A stretch of DNA of 64,000 nucleotides, taken from Streptomyces sp. CB03234 (GTDB taxonomy: Bacteria > Actinomycetota > Actinomycetes > Streptomycetales > Streptomycetaceae). Within the stretch, counting starts at the first letter, position 1; every line of letters starts with the position of its first letter. This document shows, one piece after another, positions 1 to 9,341 of the stretch. The notes below the pieces were generated by a model that did not search any database, was not told the origin of the DNA, and saw only the letters and a program-made list of their open reading frames with translations. The translations under genes and the position numbers were made by a program. The DNA lies in NCBI RefSeq assembly GCF_001905885.1, contig NZ_LIYH01000003.1:434001-498000 (forward strand). The letters are read 5' to 3'.

Positions 1-1
1 G

Positions 2-694
2 GCCGTCGCGTCCTGGCTCGCGGAGTCCGGCGTCCCCGCCGTACGGGCGGCGGAGCCCAAGCCCCGCCTGGTGGAGGGGCACCCGGTGACGGTCTGGCAC
101 CGGCTGCCCGACGCCGTACGCCCGCCGGAGCCCCGGGACCTCGCCCCGCTGCTGCGCCGTGTCCACGCACTGGCCGAGCCGCCCTTCCCGCTGCCGCGCC
201 GGGACCTGCTGGGCGGTGTGGAGCGGTGGCTGCGGCTCGCGGGCGACGCGATCGACCCGGCGGACGCGGCGTACCTGCGCGAGCGCCGCGACGGGTTCGC
301 CGAGGCGGCGGCCGCGCTCGTCCCGCACCTGCCGCCGGGCCCCGTCCACGGCGACGCGCTGCCGCGCAATGTGCACGTCGGCCCGGACGGGCCGGTCCTG
401 GTCGACCTGGAGACGTTCTCGGCGGACCTGCGCGAGCACGACCTGGTGGTCCTCGCCCTCTCCCGGGACCGCTACGGCCTCGACCCGGCCTCCTATGACG
501 CGTTCACCGAGGCGTACGGCTGGGACGTGCGCGAGTGGGAGGGGTGCGGGGTGCTGCGCGGCGCCCGGGAGACCGCGAGCTGCGCCTGGGTGGCCCAGCA
601 CGCGCCGTCGAACCCGAAGGCGCTCGCCGAGTTCCGCCGCCGGGTGGCGTCGCTGCGGGACGGCGACCCGGAGGTCCGCTGGTACCCGTTCTGA
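2..694 (+). CDS. Aminoglycoside phosphotransferase (APH) family protein, 5' end cut by window
   Basis: The reading frame is open from base 2 to a TGA at 692-694, so this is the C-terminal part of a protein that starts outside the window. The visible residues carry the APH/choline-kinase fold signature: a catalytic-loop VHGDALPRNVHV (H-G-D with a following Asn) and then LVDLETF, which fits the metal-binding Asp motif. This fold phosphorylates small alcohols or amines with ATP; the substrate cannot be told from sequence. An internal GTG at position 71 is a possible but unlikely start, because coding continues upstream without a break. It is followed 36 bp later by a same-strand hydrolase. Confidence 0.8.
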   Translation, partial: AVASWLAESGVPAVRAAEPKPRLVEGHPVTVWHRLPDAVRPPEPRDLAPLLRRVHALAEPPFPLPRRDLLGGVERWLRLAGDAIDPADAAYLRERRDGFAEAAAALVPHLPPGPVHGDALPRNVHVGPDGPVLVDLETFSADLREHDLVVLALSRDRYGLDPASYDAFTEAYGWDVREWEGCGVLRGARETASCAWVAQHAPSNPKALAEFRRRVASLRDGDPEVRWYPF

Positions 695-729
695 CATCAT
701 GAACTCCGTTCGCCGACGGGAGGATTGAC

Positions 730-1569
730 ATGCGGGTGGAACTCAGCGACGTGACCCTGGAGGTCCAGGACAGCGTGACCGGCCGGGACCCCGTCCTGCT
801 GGTGCACGGCTTCCCGGACACCCACGACCTCTGGCGCCATCAGGTGCGGGCGCTGAACGCCGCCGGGTACCGCACGATCGCGCCCGACCTGCGCGGCTTC
901 GGCGCCTCCGGCCGGCCGGAGGGCACCGAGGCGTACGACCCGGCCCGCTCGGTGGCCGATCTGCTGGAGCTGCTGGACCGGCTGGACATCGGCTGCGTGC
1001 ACCTGGTCGGGCATGACTGGGGCTCGGGCGTCGCCCAGGGCCTGGCGCTGGCCGCGCCGGACCGTGTGGCGACCCTGTCCCTGCTGTCCGTGGGCAACCT
1101 CGGCTCGCTGCTGGCGGCGGGCTGGGAGCAGCACCAGGCGTCCTGGTACATGCAGCTGTTCCAGCTGGTCGGGGTCGCCGAGGACTGGCTGTCCCGGGAC
1201 GACTTCGCGAACCTCCGCGAGATGCTCGCCGAACACCCGGACCGGGAGGAGGCGGTGGAGCGGCTGCGCGCGCCGGGTGCGCTCACGTCCGCGCTGTCGA
1301 TCTACCGGGCGGGGCTGCCGCCGGCCGAGGTGATGTTCGGCCCGCCGCTGCCGCTGCCGCGGCTCCGGGGCCCGGTGCTGGGCGTGTGGAGCACGGGCGA
1401 CCGGTTCCTCACCGAGCGGTCGATGACCGGCACGGAGAAGTACGTGGACGGCTCATGGCGCTACGAGCGGGTCGAGGGCGCGGGCCACTGGCTGCAGTTG
1501 GACGCTCCGGAGCGGGTGAACGCGCTGCTGCTCGACTTCTTCGCCGAGCACGGCCGCCCGAAGCGCTGA
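730..1569 (+). CDS. Alpha/beta hydrolase, epoxide hydrolase-like
   Basis: This 279-residue protein has the order expected of an alpha/beta hydrolase: an oxyanion-hole motif LLVHGFPDTHDLW near residue 20, DLRGFGASGRP, the nucleophile elbow GHDWGSGVA near residue 95 with Asp as nucleophile, and a C-terminal GHWLQLDAP supplying the catalytic His. An Asp nucleophile in a G-H-D-W-G elbow is typical of epoxide hydrolases and haloalkane dehalogenases. It is probably cytoplasmic, as no signal peptide is visible. The ATG at 730 follows a good GGGAGG ribosome binding site 6 bases upstream. The true substrate is unknown. Confidence 0.85.
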   Translation: MRVELSDVTLEVQDSVTGRDPVLLVHGFPDTHDLWRHQVRALNAAGYRTIAPDLRGFGASGRPEGTEAYDPARSVADLLELLDRLDIGCVHLVGHDWGSGVAQGLALAAPDRVATLSLLSVGNLGSLLAAGWEQHQASWYMQLFQLVGVAEDWLSRDDFANLREMLAEHPDREEAVERLRAPGALTSALSIYRAGLPPAEVMFGPPLPLPRLRGPVLGVWSTGDRFLTERSMTGTEKYVDGSWRYERVEGAGHWLQLDAPERVNALLLDFFAEHGRPKR

Positions 1570-1591
1570 CGGGACTTCCCGCCGGCCGCGG

Positions 1592-2314
1592 TCAGCCGAC
1601 GGCCGGCGCGGGCTCCCGCAGCGGCCAGGCCGGGTCTATGACGGCGTCCGGGGTGCCCTTGCGGCGCAGGAAGCTCTGGAAGTCCGCCGCCCACTGCGCG
1701 TACCACCCCACCTGCCGCTCGTGCAGCTCCCCCGGGGTCAGCGCCGCCACCGAGGCGTGCCGCTCCGCTATGGCGCACGCCACCAGTACGGCCGCCAGCG
1801 CGTCGGCGGCCGCCTGGTGGGCGCCGTCGAGCACCACGCCGTACTCGGCGCAGACCGCCTCCAGGTTCCGCTTCCCGCGGCGGTACCGGTCGACGGCACG
1901 GTCGATGGTGTACGGGTCGACGACCGGGCCGATCGGCGCGCCGCCCAGCCGCTCGCTCAGGCCGGGCAGCCCGTGCCGCCGCAACTCGGCGGAGAGCAGC
2001 GTCAGATCGAAGGCGGCATTGTACGCCACGACCGGCACCCCGCGCGTCCAGTACCCGACGAGGGTGCCGGCGAGCTCGTCGGCCACCTCGCGGACCGGTC
2101 GGCCCTCCGCCATGGCCCGCTCGTTGCTGATGCCGTGGATGGCCGAGGCCTGGGCGGGGATCCGGATGCCCGGATCGGCCAGCCAGTCGCGGCGTACCAC
2201 CGCTTCCCCGCCCCGTACCTCCACGACCGCGGCCGTCACGATGCGCGCTTCGAGCGGCTCCGTACCCGTCGTCTCCAGATCGAAGCCGACGAGCGTCTCC
2301 CCGTGCCAGCCCAT
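1592..2314 (-). CDS. 3'-5' exonuclease of the DnaQ-like DEDDh family
   Basis: The 240-residue protein opens with GFDLETTGTEP (Asp and Glu of motif ExoI), has AYNAAFDLTLL in the middle (ExoII Asp), and ends with AHQAAADALAAV (ExoIII His and Asp). All four metal-binding acids and the DEDDh His are therefore present. Such stand-alone domains remove nucleotides from 3' ends of DNA or RNA in proofreading or repair. It is convergent with the hydrolase upstream, with 22 bp between stop codons. The ATG at 2314 gives the expected start directly before the ExoI motif. Substrate (DNA or RNA) is not decided. Confidence 0.88.
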   Translation of the reverse strand: MGWHGETLVGFDLETTGTEPLEARIVTAAVVEVRGGEAVVRRDWLADPGIRIPAQASAIHGISNERAMAEGRPVREVADELAGTLVGYWTRGVPVVAYNAAFDLTLLSAELRRHGLPGLSERLGGAPIGPVVDPYTIDRAVDRYRRGKRNLEAVCAEYGVVLDGAHQAAADALAAVLVACAIAERHASVAALTPGELHERQVGWYAQWAADFQSFLRRKGTPDAVIDPAWPLREPAPAVG

Positions 2315-2419
2315 GCTGCTCCTCCTCGCGATGCTGTGGTGCGCCCCCCATGCGGTGCACTCCCCCTGTGGGTCTTCACCCTCCCACGCACCACTGACAA
2401 CGCCGCTCGGGTCCGGCTC

Positions 2420-3745
2420 TCACGAGACGGGACGGGAGTCCGCCCAGACCGACTCGAACTCCTCGCGGTAGGTCTCGAACAGGCCGTGCTCGCTCTCCGC
2501 CCCGGCCGTGACGACCGGTCGCCTGCCGCCGCGCAGCACGAGCACCGGTGCTTCCATGCCGCGGGCCCGGCGCAGGTAGGACTGGACGACGCCCACGCCG
2601 TCCGGCCCGTCGCCGTCGACGAGGTACGCGGTGAAGCGCGGCGTCTCGTCGAAGACCTGGATCTCGAAGGCGCCCGGGTCGCGCAGCCTGGACCGCACGC
2701 GCCGCATGTGGAGGATGTTCATCTCCACCGAGCGGCTCAATTCGCCCTTTTTGATCCCGAGTTCCCTTTCGCGCCGTTTGACGGCGCTGCTTGCCGGGTT
2801 CAGGAACAGCAGGCGTATCCGGCAGCCGGACTCGGCGAGCCGTACGAGCCGCCGCCCGGAGAAGTTCTGCACGAGGAGGTTCAGGCCTATGCCGATCGCG
2901 TCGAGGCGCCGCGCCCCGCCGAAGAGGTCCTCGGCGGGCAGCTGCCGCTGCAGCCGCACCCGGTCGGGGTGGACGGAGACCACGTCCGCGTACCGGTCGC
3001 CGACGAGGTCCTCCACCGCGTCGACCGGCAGCCGGTGCGAGGACGGGACGCCCGCGCCGCTGCCGAGGATCTCCAGCAGCCGGGCGGAGGCCCGCTCGGA
3101 CTGGTCGAGCACCGTCCGCGACAGGGCCCGGTTGCGGGAGACCACGTTCCGCGTGACCTCCAGCTCGTCCAGGGCGAGCTCCACCTCGCGCCGGTCGTCG
3201 AAGTACGGCTCGAAGCAGGGCCAGTGCTGGACCATCAGCTCCCGCAGCTGCGGCAGCGTGAGGAAGCTGAGCACATTGTCGTCGGCGGGGTCCAGGAGGT
3301 AACCCTTGCGGCGGGAGACCTCGCGTACGGCGACGGCCCGCTGCACCCACTCCTGCCCGGCGGGCCCGGCGGCGGCCACCACCCAGTCGTCGCCGTGGAC
3401 GGGTTCGTAGACGGGGCGCAGTACGGCGGCCACCACGGCACGCAGTCGCTGTTCGACCAGATTCAGCCAGATATAGGCACGCCCGGCGCGCTGGGCGCGG
3501 GTACGCACCTCGCTCCAGTCCTCCGCGCCCCAGTCCAGTTCCGCACCGATCTCCATCGGCCGGGCGAGTGAGACCGCGCCGGGCGGGACATCAGCGGGGT
3601 CAGTGGAGTCCCCCTCATGACCTGAGTCACCTGGGGGCAGCTCCAGCCCTCCCGAGCTCACCCGCGCACCGCCTTCTGCTCCTGGACGCCCGTCTCCAAC
3701 GATCAAGGAAGGGTACTCCGGGAGCGGGAGGCGGTGCAGCCCCAT
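2420..3745 (-). CDS. SAV2148-type HEPN domain protein with C-terminal phospholipase-D/DUF5919-like domain
   Basis: I place the start at ATG 3745 (MGLHRLPLPEYPS) because an AAAGGAG site lies 8 bases upstream; the frame stays open further upstream but those residues look non-coding (Pro/Arg/Gly-rich). The resulting protein is 441 residues. Its N-terminal half is helical and matches my memory of the SAV2148 family HEPN domain; I see RNVVSRNR but no clean RX4-6H catalytic HEPN motif. The C-terminal half (GIGLNLLVQN..., LLFLNPASSA, VFDETPRFTAY, LFETYREEFESVW) resembles the PLD-like/DUF5919 module that ends many actinobacterial XRE regulators. No TM segment is seen. HEPN plus a PLD-like domain suggests nucleic-acid or stress signalling, but the function is unknown. 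Confidence 0.75.
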   Translation of the reverse strand: MGLHRLPLPEYPSLIVGDGRPGAEGGARVSSGGLELPPGDSGHEGDSTDPADVPPGAVSLARPMEIGAELDWGAEDWSEVRTRAQRAGRAYIWLNLVEQRLRAVVAAVLRPVYEPVHGDDWVVAAAGPAGQEWVQRAVAVREVSRRKGYLLDPADDNVLSFLTLPQLRELMVQHWPCFEPYFDDRREVELALDELEVTRNVVSRNRALSRTVLDQSERASARLLEILGSGAGVPSSHRLPVDAVEDLVGDRYADVVSVHPDRVRLQRQLPAEDLFGGARRLDAIGIGLNLLVQNFSGRRLVRLAESGCRIRLLFLNPASSAVKRRERELGIKKGELSRSVEMNILHMRRVRSRLRDPGAFEIQVFDETPRFTAYLVDGDGPDGVGVVQSYLRRARGMEAPVLVLRGGRRPVVTAGAESEHGLFETYREEFESVWADSRPVS

Positions 3746-4142
3746 GCCCGGGCTCCTTTCCCAACGACCATGATTCTTCCGGCCGTTCCGGCGGCGGGGA
3801 CGAGCGGGAGTGAGCGGATTCATAATGGTGGGACCGCCGGGCCCGGCCCGGGCGCCCGCAGGCGGGCCTCCGCCGGGCGGCGCGACACGCCCGCCCGGCG
3901 CGGGCGACGCCCGGGAACGCGAAGTTGACCCGGGCAACCGGAAAGCACCCCTCCGCACGCGATCAGTGTGCTGATCGGACGAATCAGGCCCTGGGGCGGG
4001 CGATTTCCGGCCAGTGCGCTCCCCGCGCCCCGTGGTCACCCGGTAGGACCGGCCGAAGTCCTAGGAGGTCGCACCACTTTCGGGGAGGATTCTGGCTCAA
4101 GTGACCCCCATCAGCCGGATCAGAAGTGGAAGAGTCTTATCT
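3746..4142. other. Divergent intergenic region between HEPN gene and glgX
   Basis: About 400 bases of very GC-rich sequence lie between the two divergent starts. It holds the AAAGGAG site of the HEPN gene at its left edge. Near the right end the sequence is less GC-biased (4080-4142), where the glgX promoter would be expected. I see no convincing -35/-10 pair, tRNA or small gene. Confidence 0.4.
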
Positions 4143-6266
4143 ATGCAGGTCTGGCCGGGACAGGCGTATCCCCTCGGTGCCACGTACGACGGCGCCGGAA
4201 CCAACTTCGCGGTCTTCTCCGAGACCGCCGACCGAATCGAGCTGTGTCTGCTCCACGACGACGGCTCGGAGACCGCGGTGGAGCTGCGCGAGACCGACGC
4301 GTTCGTACGGCACGCGTACCTGCCCGGTGTGATGCCGGGCCAGCGGTACGGGTTCCGGGTCCACGGACCGTACGCGCCGGAGCGCGGACAGCGCTGCAAC
4401 TCCGCGAAACTGCTGCTCGATCCGTACGCGCGGGCGGTCGCCGGCGCCGTCGACTGGGGCGAGGCGGTGTACGGCTACCACTTCGGCAGGCCGGACTCCC
4501 GCAACGACCTCGACTCGGCGCCGCACACGATGACCTCCGTCGTCGTCAACCCCTACTTCGACTGGGGCGACGACCGGCCGCCGCGTACCGACTACCACCG
4601 GACGGTGATCTACGAAGCCCATGTGAAGGGCCTGACGATGCTCCATCCGGCCCTGCCGGAGGAGCTGCGCGGTACGTACGCGGGGCTCGCCCACCCCGCC
4701 GTGATCGAGCACCTGACCGAACTGGGGGTCACAGCTCTCGAATTGATGCCCGTGCACCAGTTCGTCAACGACCACCGGCTGGTGGACTCGGGGCTGGCCA
4801 ACTACTGGGGCTACAACACCATCGGCTTCTTCGCCCCGCACAACGCGTACGCCTCCTGGGGCGACCGGGGCCAGCAGGTGCTGGAGTTCAAGTCGGCGGT
4901 GCGCGCCCTGCACCAGGCGGGCATCGAGGTCATCCTGGACGTGGTCTACAACCACACGGCCGAGGGCAACCACCTGGGCCCGACGCTCTCCTTCCGGGGC
5001 CTGGACAACACCTCGTACTACCGGCTCGTGGAGAACAACCCCCGGTACTACATGGACACCACCGGCACCGGGAACTCGCTGCTGATGCGCTCGCCGCACG
5101 TGCTCCAGCTGATCATGGACTCGCTGCGGTACTGGGTGACGGAGATGCACGTCGACGGGTTCCGGTTCGACCTCGCGGCGACGCTGGCGCGCCAGTTCCA
5201 CGAGGTGGACCGGCTGTCGTCGTTCTTCGACCTGGTCCAGCAGGACCCGGTGGTCAGCCAGGTCAAGCTGATCGCCGAGCCCTGGGACGTCGGCGAGGGC
5301 GGGTACCAGGTGGGCAACTTCCCGCCGCTGTGGACCGAGTGGAACGGCAAGTACCGCGACACGGTCCGCGATCTGTGGCGGGGCGAGCCGCGCACGCTCG
5401 CCGAGTTCGCGTCGCGGCTCACCGGCTCGTCGGACCTCTACCAGGACGACGGGCGGCGCCCGCTCGCCTCGGTCAACTTCGTGACCTGCCACGACGGCTT
5501 CACGCTGCGCGATCTGGTCTCGTACAACGACAAGCACAACGAGGCCAATGGCGAGGGCAACCGGGACGGCGAGAGCCACAACCGGTCCTGGAACTGCGGA
5601 GCCGAGGGCGAGACCGACGACGAGCGGATCGCGGAGCTGCGGCTGCGCCAGATGCGCAACTTCATCGCCACGCTGATGCTGTCGCAGGGCGTGCCCATGC
5701 TGAGCCACGGCGACGAGTTCGGGCGTACGCAGGACGGCAACAACAACGCGTACTGCCAGGACAACGAGGTCGCGTGGGTGCACTGGCCGGACGAGGACTC
5801 GGAGGAGGCCAGGTCGCTGCTGGAGTTCACCCGTTCCATGGTGTGGCTGCGGCGTGACCACCCGGTCTTCCGGCGGCGGCGCTTCTTCCACGGGCGGCCG
5901 GTGGAGGGCACGCACGACGAGCTGTCGGACATCAACTGGTTCACCCCGGAGGGTGAGGAGATGACCGCGCGGGACTGGCAGGCGGCGCACGCCAAGGCGC
6001 TGTCGGTGTTCCTGAACGGCAGTGCGATCTCCGAGCCGGGCCCGCGCGGGGAGCGGATCGCGGACGACTCGTTCCTGCTGATGTTCAACGCGAGCGCCGA
6101 GGACCTCGACTTCGTGGTGCCGGTCAATCACGGCCGCCAGTGGCAGGTGGTGGTGGACACGTCCCTCCCCGAGGGCGTCGAGCCGGGCCAGGGCGCGAAG
6201 GTCGCCGCGGGTGACCGTCTCACCCTGATCGGCCGCAGTCTGACGGTGCTCCGGCGCCCCGCCTAG
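4143..6266 (+). CDS. glgX: Glycogen debranching enzyme GlgX (isoamylase-type)
   Basis: GlgX hydrolyses alpha-1,6 branches of phosphorylase-trimmed glycogen in the cytoplasm. The 707-residue protein begins MQVWPGQAYPLGATYDGAGT, a typical GlgX start with an N-terminal CBM48 beta-sandwich (about residues 5-100). The GH13 catalytic barrel follows: ILDVVYNHT, the nucleophile Asp in DGFRFDLAAT, the acid Glu in IAEPWDVG, and the transition-state Asp in VTCHDGFTL. ATG 4143 fits family starts; a GTG at 4101 in the same frame is an alternative. It is upstream of treY in the same orientation but separated by a strong hairpin, so it is probably its own transcription unit. Confidence 0.93.
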   Translation: MQVWPGQAYPLGATYDGAGTNFAVFSETADRIELCLLHDDGSETAVELRETDAFVRHAYLPGVMPGQRYGFRVHGPYAPERGQRCNSAKLLLDPYARAVAGAVDWGEAVYGYHFGRPDSRNDLDSAPHTMTSVVVNPYFDWGDDRPPRTDYHRTVIYEAHVKGLTMLHPALPEELRGTYAGLAHPAVIEHLTELGVTALELMPVHQFVNDHRLVDSGLANYWGYNTIGFFAPHNAYASWGDRGQQVLEFKSAVRALHQAGIEVILDVVYNHTAEGNHLGPTLSFRGLDNTSYYRLVENNPRYYMDTTGTGNSLLMRSPHVLQLIMDSLRYWVTEMHVDGFRFDLAATLARQFHEVDRLSSFFDLVQQDPVVSQVKLIAEPWDVGEGGYQVGNFPPLWTEWNGKYRDTVRDLWRGEPRTLAEFASRLTGSSDLYQDDGRRPLASVNFVTCHDGFTLRDLVSYNDKHNEANGEGNRDGESHNRSWNCGAEGETDDERIAELRLRQMRNFIATLMLSQGVPMLSHGDEFGRTQDGNNNAYCQDNEVAWVHWPDEDSEEARSLLEFTRSMVWLRRDHPVFRRRRFFHGRPVEGTHDELSDINWFTPEGEEMTARDWQAAHAKALSVFLNGSAISEPGPRGERIADDSFLLMFNASAEDLDFVVPVNHGRQWQVVVDTSLPEGVEPGQGAKVAAGDRLTLIGRSLTVLRRPA

Positions 6267-6300
6267 GAGGCGGCTTCAAGGCGGGCACCATGGGCACGGG

Positions 6301-6338
6301 GTGTGCGCGGCGCCGTCCCCGGACGGCGCCGCGCGCAC
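6301..6338 (+). terminator. Strong hairpin after glgX
   Basis: Positions 6301-6318 pair with 6321-6338 over 18 bp, with a single G-U wobble and almost no loop. It lies 35 bp after the glgX stop, as expected for a Streptomyces terminator lacking a clear U-tract. Confidence 0.7.
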
Positions 6339-6439
6339 CCTTGCGACTGACTGGTCGAACAAGGAAACGAACGTGGCGTCGGGCGTAAATCGCATCACCC
6401 GATGACACAGAAGCCGCCCAAGCGGGTACGTACGTTCGC

Positions 6440-8779
6440 ATGACGCCCAACTCGACCTATCGGCTCCAGATCCAGCCGGACTTCCCCTTCCGGGCCGCCG
6501 GGGAAGCGGTGCCGTACCTCGCGTCGCTCGGGGTCTCGCACCTGCATCTGTCACCGGTCCTGGAGGCGGTCCCCGGCTCCACCCACGGGTACGACGTCAC
6601 CGACCACGCCCGGGTGCGCGAGGAGCTGGGCGGCGAGGAGGGCCTGAGGGCCCTCGCGCGCACCGCCCGGGCGCACGGCCTCGGCCTGGTGGTGGACCTC
6701 GTGCCCAACCACATGGCGGCGGCGCCGCGCCACAACCGGGCGCTGCGGGAGGTGCTGCGGGACGGCCCCTCGTCGCCGTACGCCCGCTGGTTCGACATCG
6801 ACTGGGCGGCGGGCGGCGGGAAGGTGCTGCTGCCGGTGCTGGCGGGCCGGATCGGTGACGAGCTGGCGCGGATGCGCGTCGAGGGCGGGACGCTGCGCTA
6901 CGGCGAGCAGGAGTTCCCGCTGCGGCCCGGTACGGAGGGGATGGCGCTGCCGGAGCTGCTGGACGCCCAGTGGTACCGGCTGGGCTGGTGGCGCCTCGCG
7001 CGTACGGAGCTGAACTACCGGCGGTTCTTCACCATCTCCGACCTCATCGGGGTGCGGGTCGAGGAGCCGGAGGTGTTCGAGGCGACCCACGCCAAGATCG
7101 TCGAGCTGGTACGGGACGGGGTGGTCGAGGGCTTGCGGATCGACCACCCGGACGGGCTCGCGGACCCCGAGGCGTACCTGAAGGAGCTGGCGCGGGCGAC
7201 GGGCGGGGACTGCTGGATCGTCGTCGAGAAGATCCTCACCGGCGAGGAACGGCTGCCCGACCGGTGGCCCGTCGCGGGCACCACCGGCTACGACGCGCTG
7301 CGGCGCGTCGACGGGCTGTTCGTGGACGGGGCGGGTGCGGCGGAACTGGCCGAGCACTACCGGCGGTTCGCGAGCCCGGCCGGCGACCGGGGCGGCCACT
7401 GGGAGACGACGGCGCGCCGGGCCGCGTACAAGGTGGTGACGCACGCGCTGGCCTCGGAGGTCGCCCATCTGACCCGGACGGCCGCGGCCGTCTGCGCCGC
7501 CGGCCCGGACCTGCGCGACCACGCCCCATGGGCGCTGCGCGCCGCCGTCCGGGAACTGCTGATCCGGGTGCCGGTCTACCGTCCCTACGGGACGGGCGCG
7601 GAGGACGTCCTGACGGCGGAGGCGGCCGAGGAGGCGAAGGCGACGTTCGCCGTCCCGGAGGAGGCGGCGGCCGTGGACGTCGTCCGGGACCTGGCGCTGG
7701 GCCGGCTCGGGGACGGTCCTGAGCAGCGGGCGTTCCGTACGCGGTTCGCGCAGACCTCGTCGGCGCTGCGCGCGAAGTCCGTCGAGGACACGGCTTTTTA
7801 CCGGTACACGCCGCTGATCTCGGCGAACGAGGTGGGCGGGGACCCGGGCAGGCCGGCGGTGAGCCCGGCGGAGTTCCACGCCTACTGCGAGCGGCTGGCC
7901 CGGGACTGGCCGGCCACCGGGACGGTGCTGTCCACGCACGACACCAAGTGCAGCGCGGACGTACGGGCCCGGATCGCGGTGCTGTCGGAGTGCCCGCAGC
8001 GGTGGGGGAAGCTGCTGGACGACGTGGCGAGCACGCCCGCGCCGGACGGCCAGGTGGCGTGGACGGCGTGGCAGACGGCGGTGGGCCTCGGGTACCCCCA
8101 CGGGGACCGGCTGGCGCCCGCGGTGCTGAAGTCGGTGCGGGAGGCGGGGCTGCACACCAGCTGGACGGAGCCGGATCCGGCGTACGAGCAGGCGGTGCTG
8201 GACTTCGTGGAAGCGGGCCCCGCCGGTCCGGCCCTGTACACGGTCTCCCTCCTGGTCCGCGAGCTGGACCCGTACGTACGGGCGAACACGCTGGGCGCGG
8301 CGCTCCTGCACCTGACCATGCCGGGCGTTCCGGACCTGTACCAGGAGACGGAGCGGGTGTACCTGGCGCTGGTCGACCCGGACAACCGGCGGCCGTTCCA
8401 GGAGGGCCCGCCGGACGAGAAAACCGCCGTCACGCGCGCGGCGCTGCGGCTCCGGCGCCGGTACCCGGAGGTGTTCGACGCGTCGGGGACGTACGCGTCG
8501 GGGGCGTACCAGCCGCTGACGGCGAGCGGCCCGGCGGCCGGGCACTGTGTGGCGTTCTGCCGCTCCGACGAGGCGGTCACGGCGGTCACCCGGCTGTCGC
8601 TGCGGCTCGCGGAGAGCGGCGGCTGGGGCGACACGTCCCTGACGCTGCCGGAGGGGCGGTGGTTCGACGCGGTGGACGTGGGGCGCGAGTTCCACGGTGG
8701 TCAGCCGGTGCCGGTGGCGGAGCTGTTCGCGGCGCGGCCGGTGGCGCTGCTCAGCCGCCGTCCGGTCGCGGACGACTGA
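6440..8779 (+). CDS. treY: Malto-oligosyltrehalose synthase TreY
   Basis: TreY isomerises the terminal alpha-1,4 bond of malto-oligosaccharides to an alpha,alpha-1,1 bond, making maltooligosyl trehalose. The 779-residue length and the N-terminus MTPNSTYRLQ fit the family. GH13 motifs are visible: VVDLVPNHMA, the nucleophile Asp in GLRIDHPDGL, the acid Glu in WIVVEKILTGEE, and the conserved LSTHDTKCSADVRAR. The C-terminal LHLTMPGVPDLYQ is also typical. It works with TreZ (9502-11247), which releases trehalose, and with GlgX upstream as a supplier of linear glucans. A DUF1707-FHA gene on the other strand sits between treY and treZ. Confidence 0.95.
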   Translation: MTPNSTYRLQIQPDFPFRAAGEAVPYLASLGVSHLHLSPVLEAVPGSTHGYDVTDHARVREELGGEEGLRALARTARAHGLGLVVDLVPNHMAAAPRHNRALREVLRDGPSSPYARWFDIDWAAGGGKVLLPVLAGRIGDELARMRVEGGTLRYGEQEFPLRPGTEGMALPELLDAQWYRLGWWRLARTELNYRRFFTISDLIGVRVEEPEVFEATHAKIVELVRDGVVEGLRIDHPDGLADPEAYLKELARATGGDCWIVVEKILTGEERLPDRWPVAGTTGYDALRRVDGLFVDGAGAAELAEHYRRFASPAGDRGGHWETTARRAAYKVVTHALASEVAHLTRTAAAVCAAGPDLRDHAPWALRAAVRELLIRVPVYRPYGTGAEDVLTAEAAEEAKATFAVPEEAAAVDVVRDLALGRLGDGPEQRAFRTRFAQTSSALRAKSVEDTAFYRYTPLISANEVGGDPGRPAVSPAEFHAYCERLARDWPATGTVLSTHDTKCSADVRARIAVLSECPQRWGKLLDDVASTPAPDGQVAWTAWQTAVGLGYPHGDRLAPAVLKSVREAGLHTSWTEPDPAYEQAVLDFVEAGPAGPALYTVSLLVRELDPYVRANTLGAALLHLTMPGVPDLYQETERVYLALVDPDNRRPFQEGPPDEKTAVTRAALRLRRRYPEVFDASGTYASGAYQPLTASGPAAGHCVAFCRSDEAVTAVTRLSLRLAESGGWGDTSLTLPEGRWFDAVDVGREFHGGQPVPVAELFAARPVALLSRRPVADD

Positions 8780-8792
8780 CCGGAGGGGCCGG

Positions 8793-9341
8793 TCAGCGGG
8801 CGGAGAGCCGGAAGGTCATGCGCCCGAAGGCCACCATGTCACCGGCCCGGACGACGACCGAGCCGGTGACGCGCTGTCCGTTGACGGCGGTGCCGTTGGT
8901 GGAGCCGAGGTCGCGCAGCACCCACAGGCCGTCCTGAAGGCTCAGTTCGGCGTGCAGGCGGGAGACCGTCTCATGGCTGAGCCGCAGCCCGTTGGCCGGG
9001 TCCCGCCCTATGCGCAAGGGGTACGGTCCGGGCTCCGGCAGCAGCAGCTTCGGCAGCCGCTCGGCCTGCCAGGCCCGGCCCAGCCGCACCGTGAAGGCGG
9101 ACATCCGTTCGACCGCACCGAACAGCCGCTTGGACCAGCGCCCTTCGGTACGCAGGTCCGCTGTGAGCGCCGCCAGCTCGTCGGGGCGGCGGGCGACCAG
9201 GGCCAGTTCCATGCGCCGCAGGAACGTGTCGTGCGACAGCTTGCCCTGCGCGGCGCCTTCCCTCAGCAGCCCCAGCGCACGGTCCCGTTCGGCGTCGGAG
9301 AGCCGAGCGGGGAAGGTGGAGGACTCGAAAGCGGACGTCAC
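8793..9341 (-). CDS. DUF1707-FHA domain protein
   Basis: The 182-residue protein has two parts. Residues about 10-60 (RLSDAERDRALGLLREGAAQ...LSHDTFLRRMELAL) match DUF1707, a short SHOCT-like helical module. Residues about 105-182 form an FHA domain with RIGRDPANGLRLSHETVSRLHAEL and LRDLGSTNGTAVNG; the conserved Arg, Ser, His and Asn for phosphothreonine binding are all present. It would read Ser/Thr-kinase phosphorylation signals in the cytoplasm. I chose GTG 9341 (VTSAFESS) because DUF1707 starts just after; the frame is open far upstream. It converges on treY with 13 bp between and is divergent from treZ. Confidence 0.85.
   Translation of the reverse strand: MTSAFESSTFPARLSDAERDRALGLLREGAAQGKLSHDTFLRRMELALVARRPDELAALTADLRTEGRWSKRLFGAVERMSAFTVRLGRAWQAERLPKLLLPEPGPYPLRIGRDPANGLRLSHETVSRLHAELSLQDGLWVLRDLGSTNGTAVNGQRVTGSVVVRAGDMVAFGRMTFRLSAR

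Noticed and set aside
3746..4039. Upstream extension of the HEPN protein to position 4039
   Set aside because: The extra ~98 residues are Arg/Pro/Gly-rich and lack a domain, while ATG 3745 has an AAAGGAG site at proper spacing.
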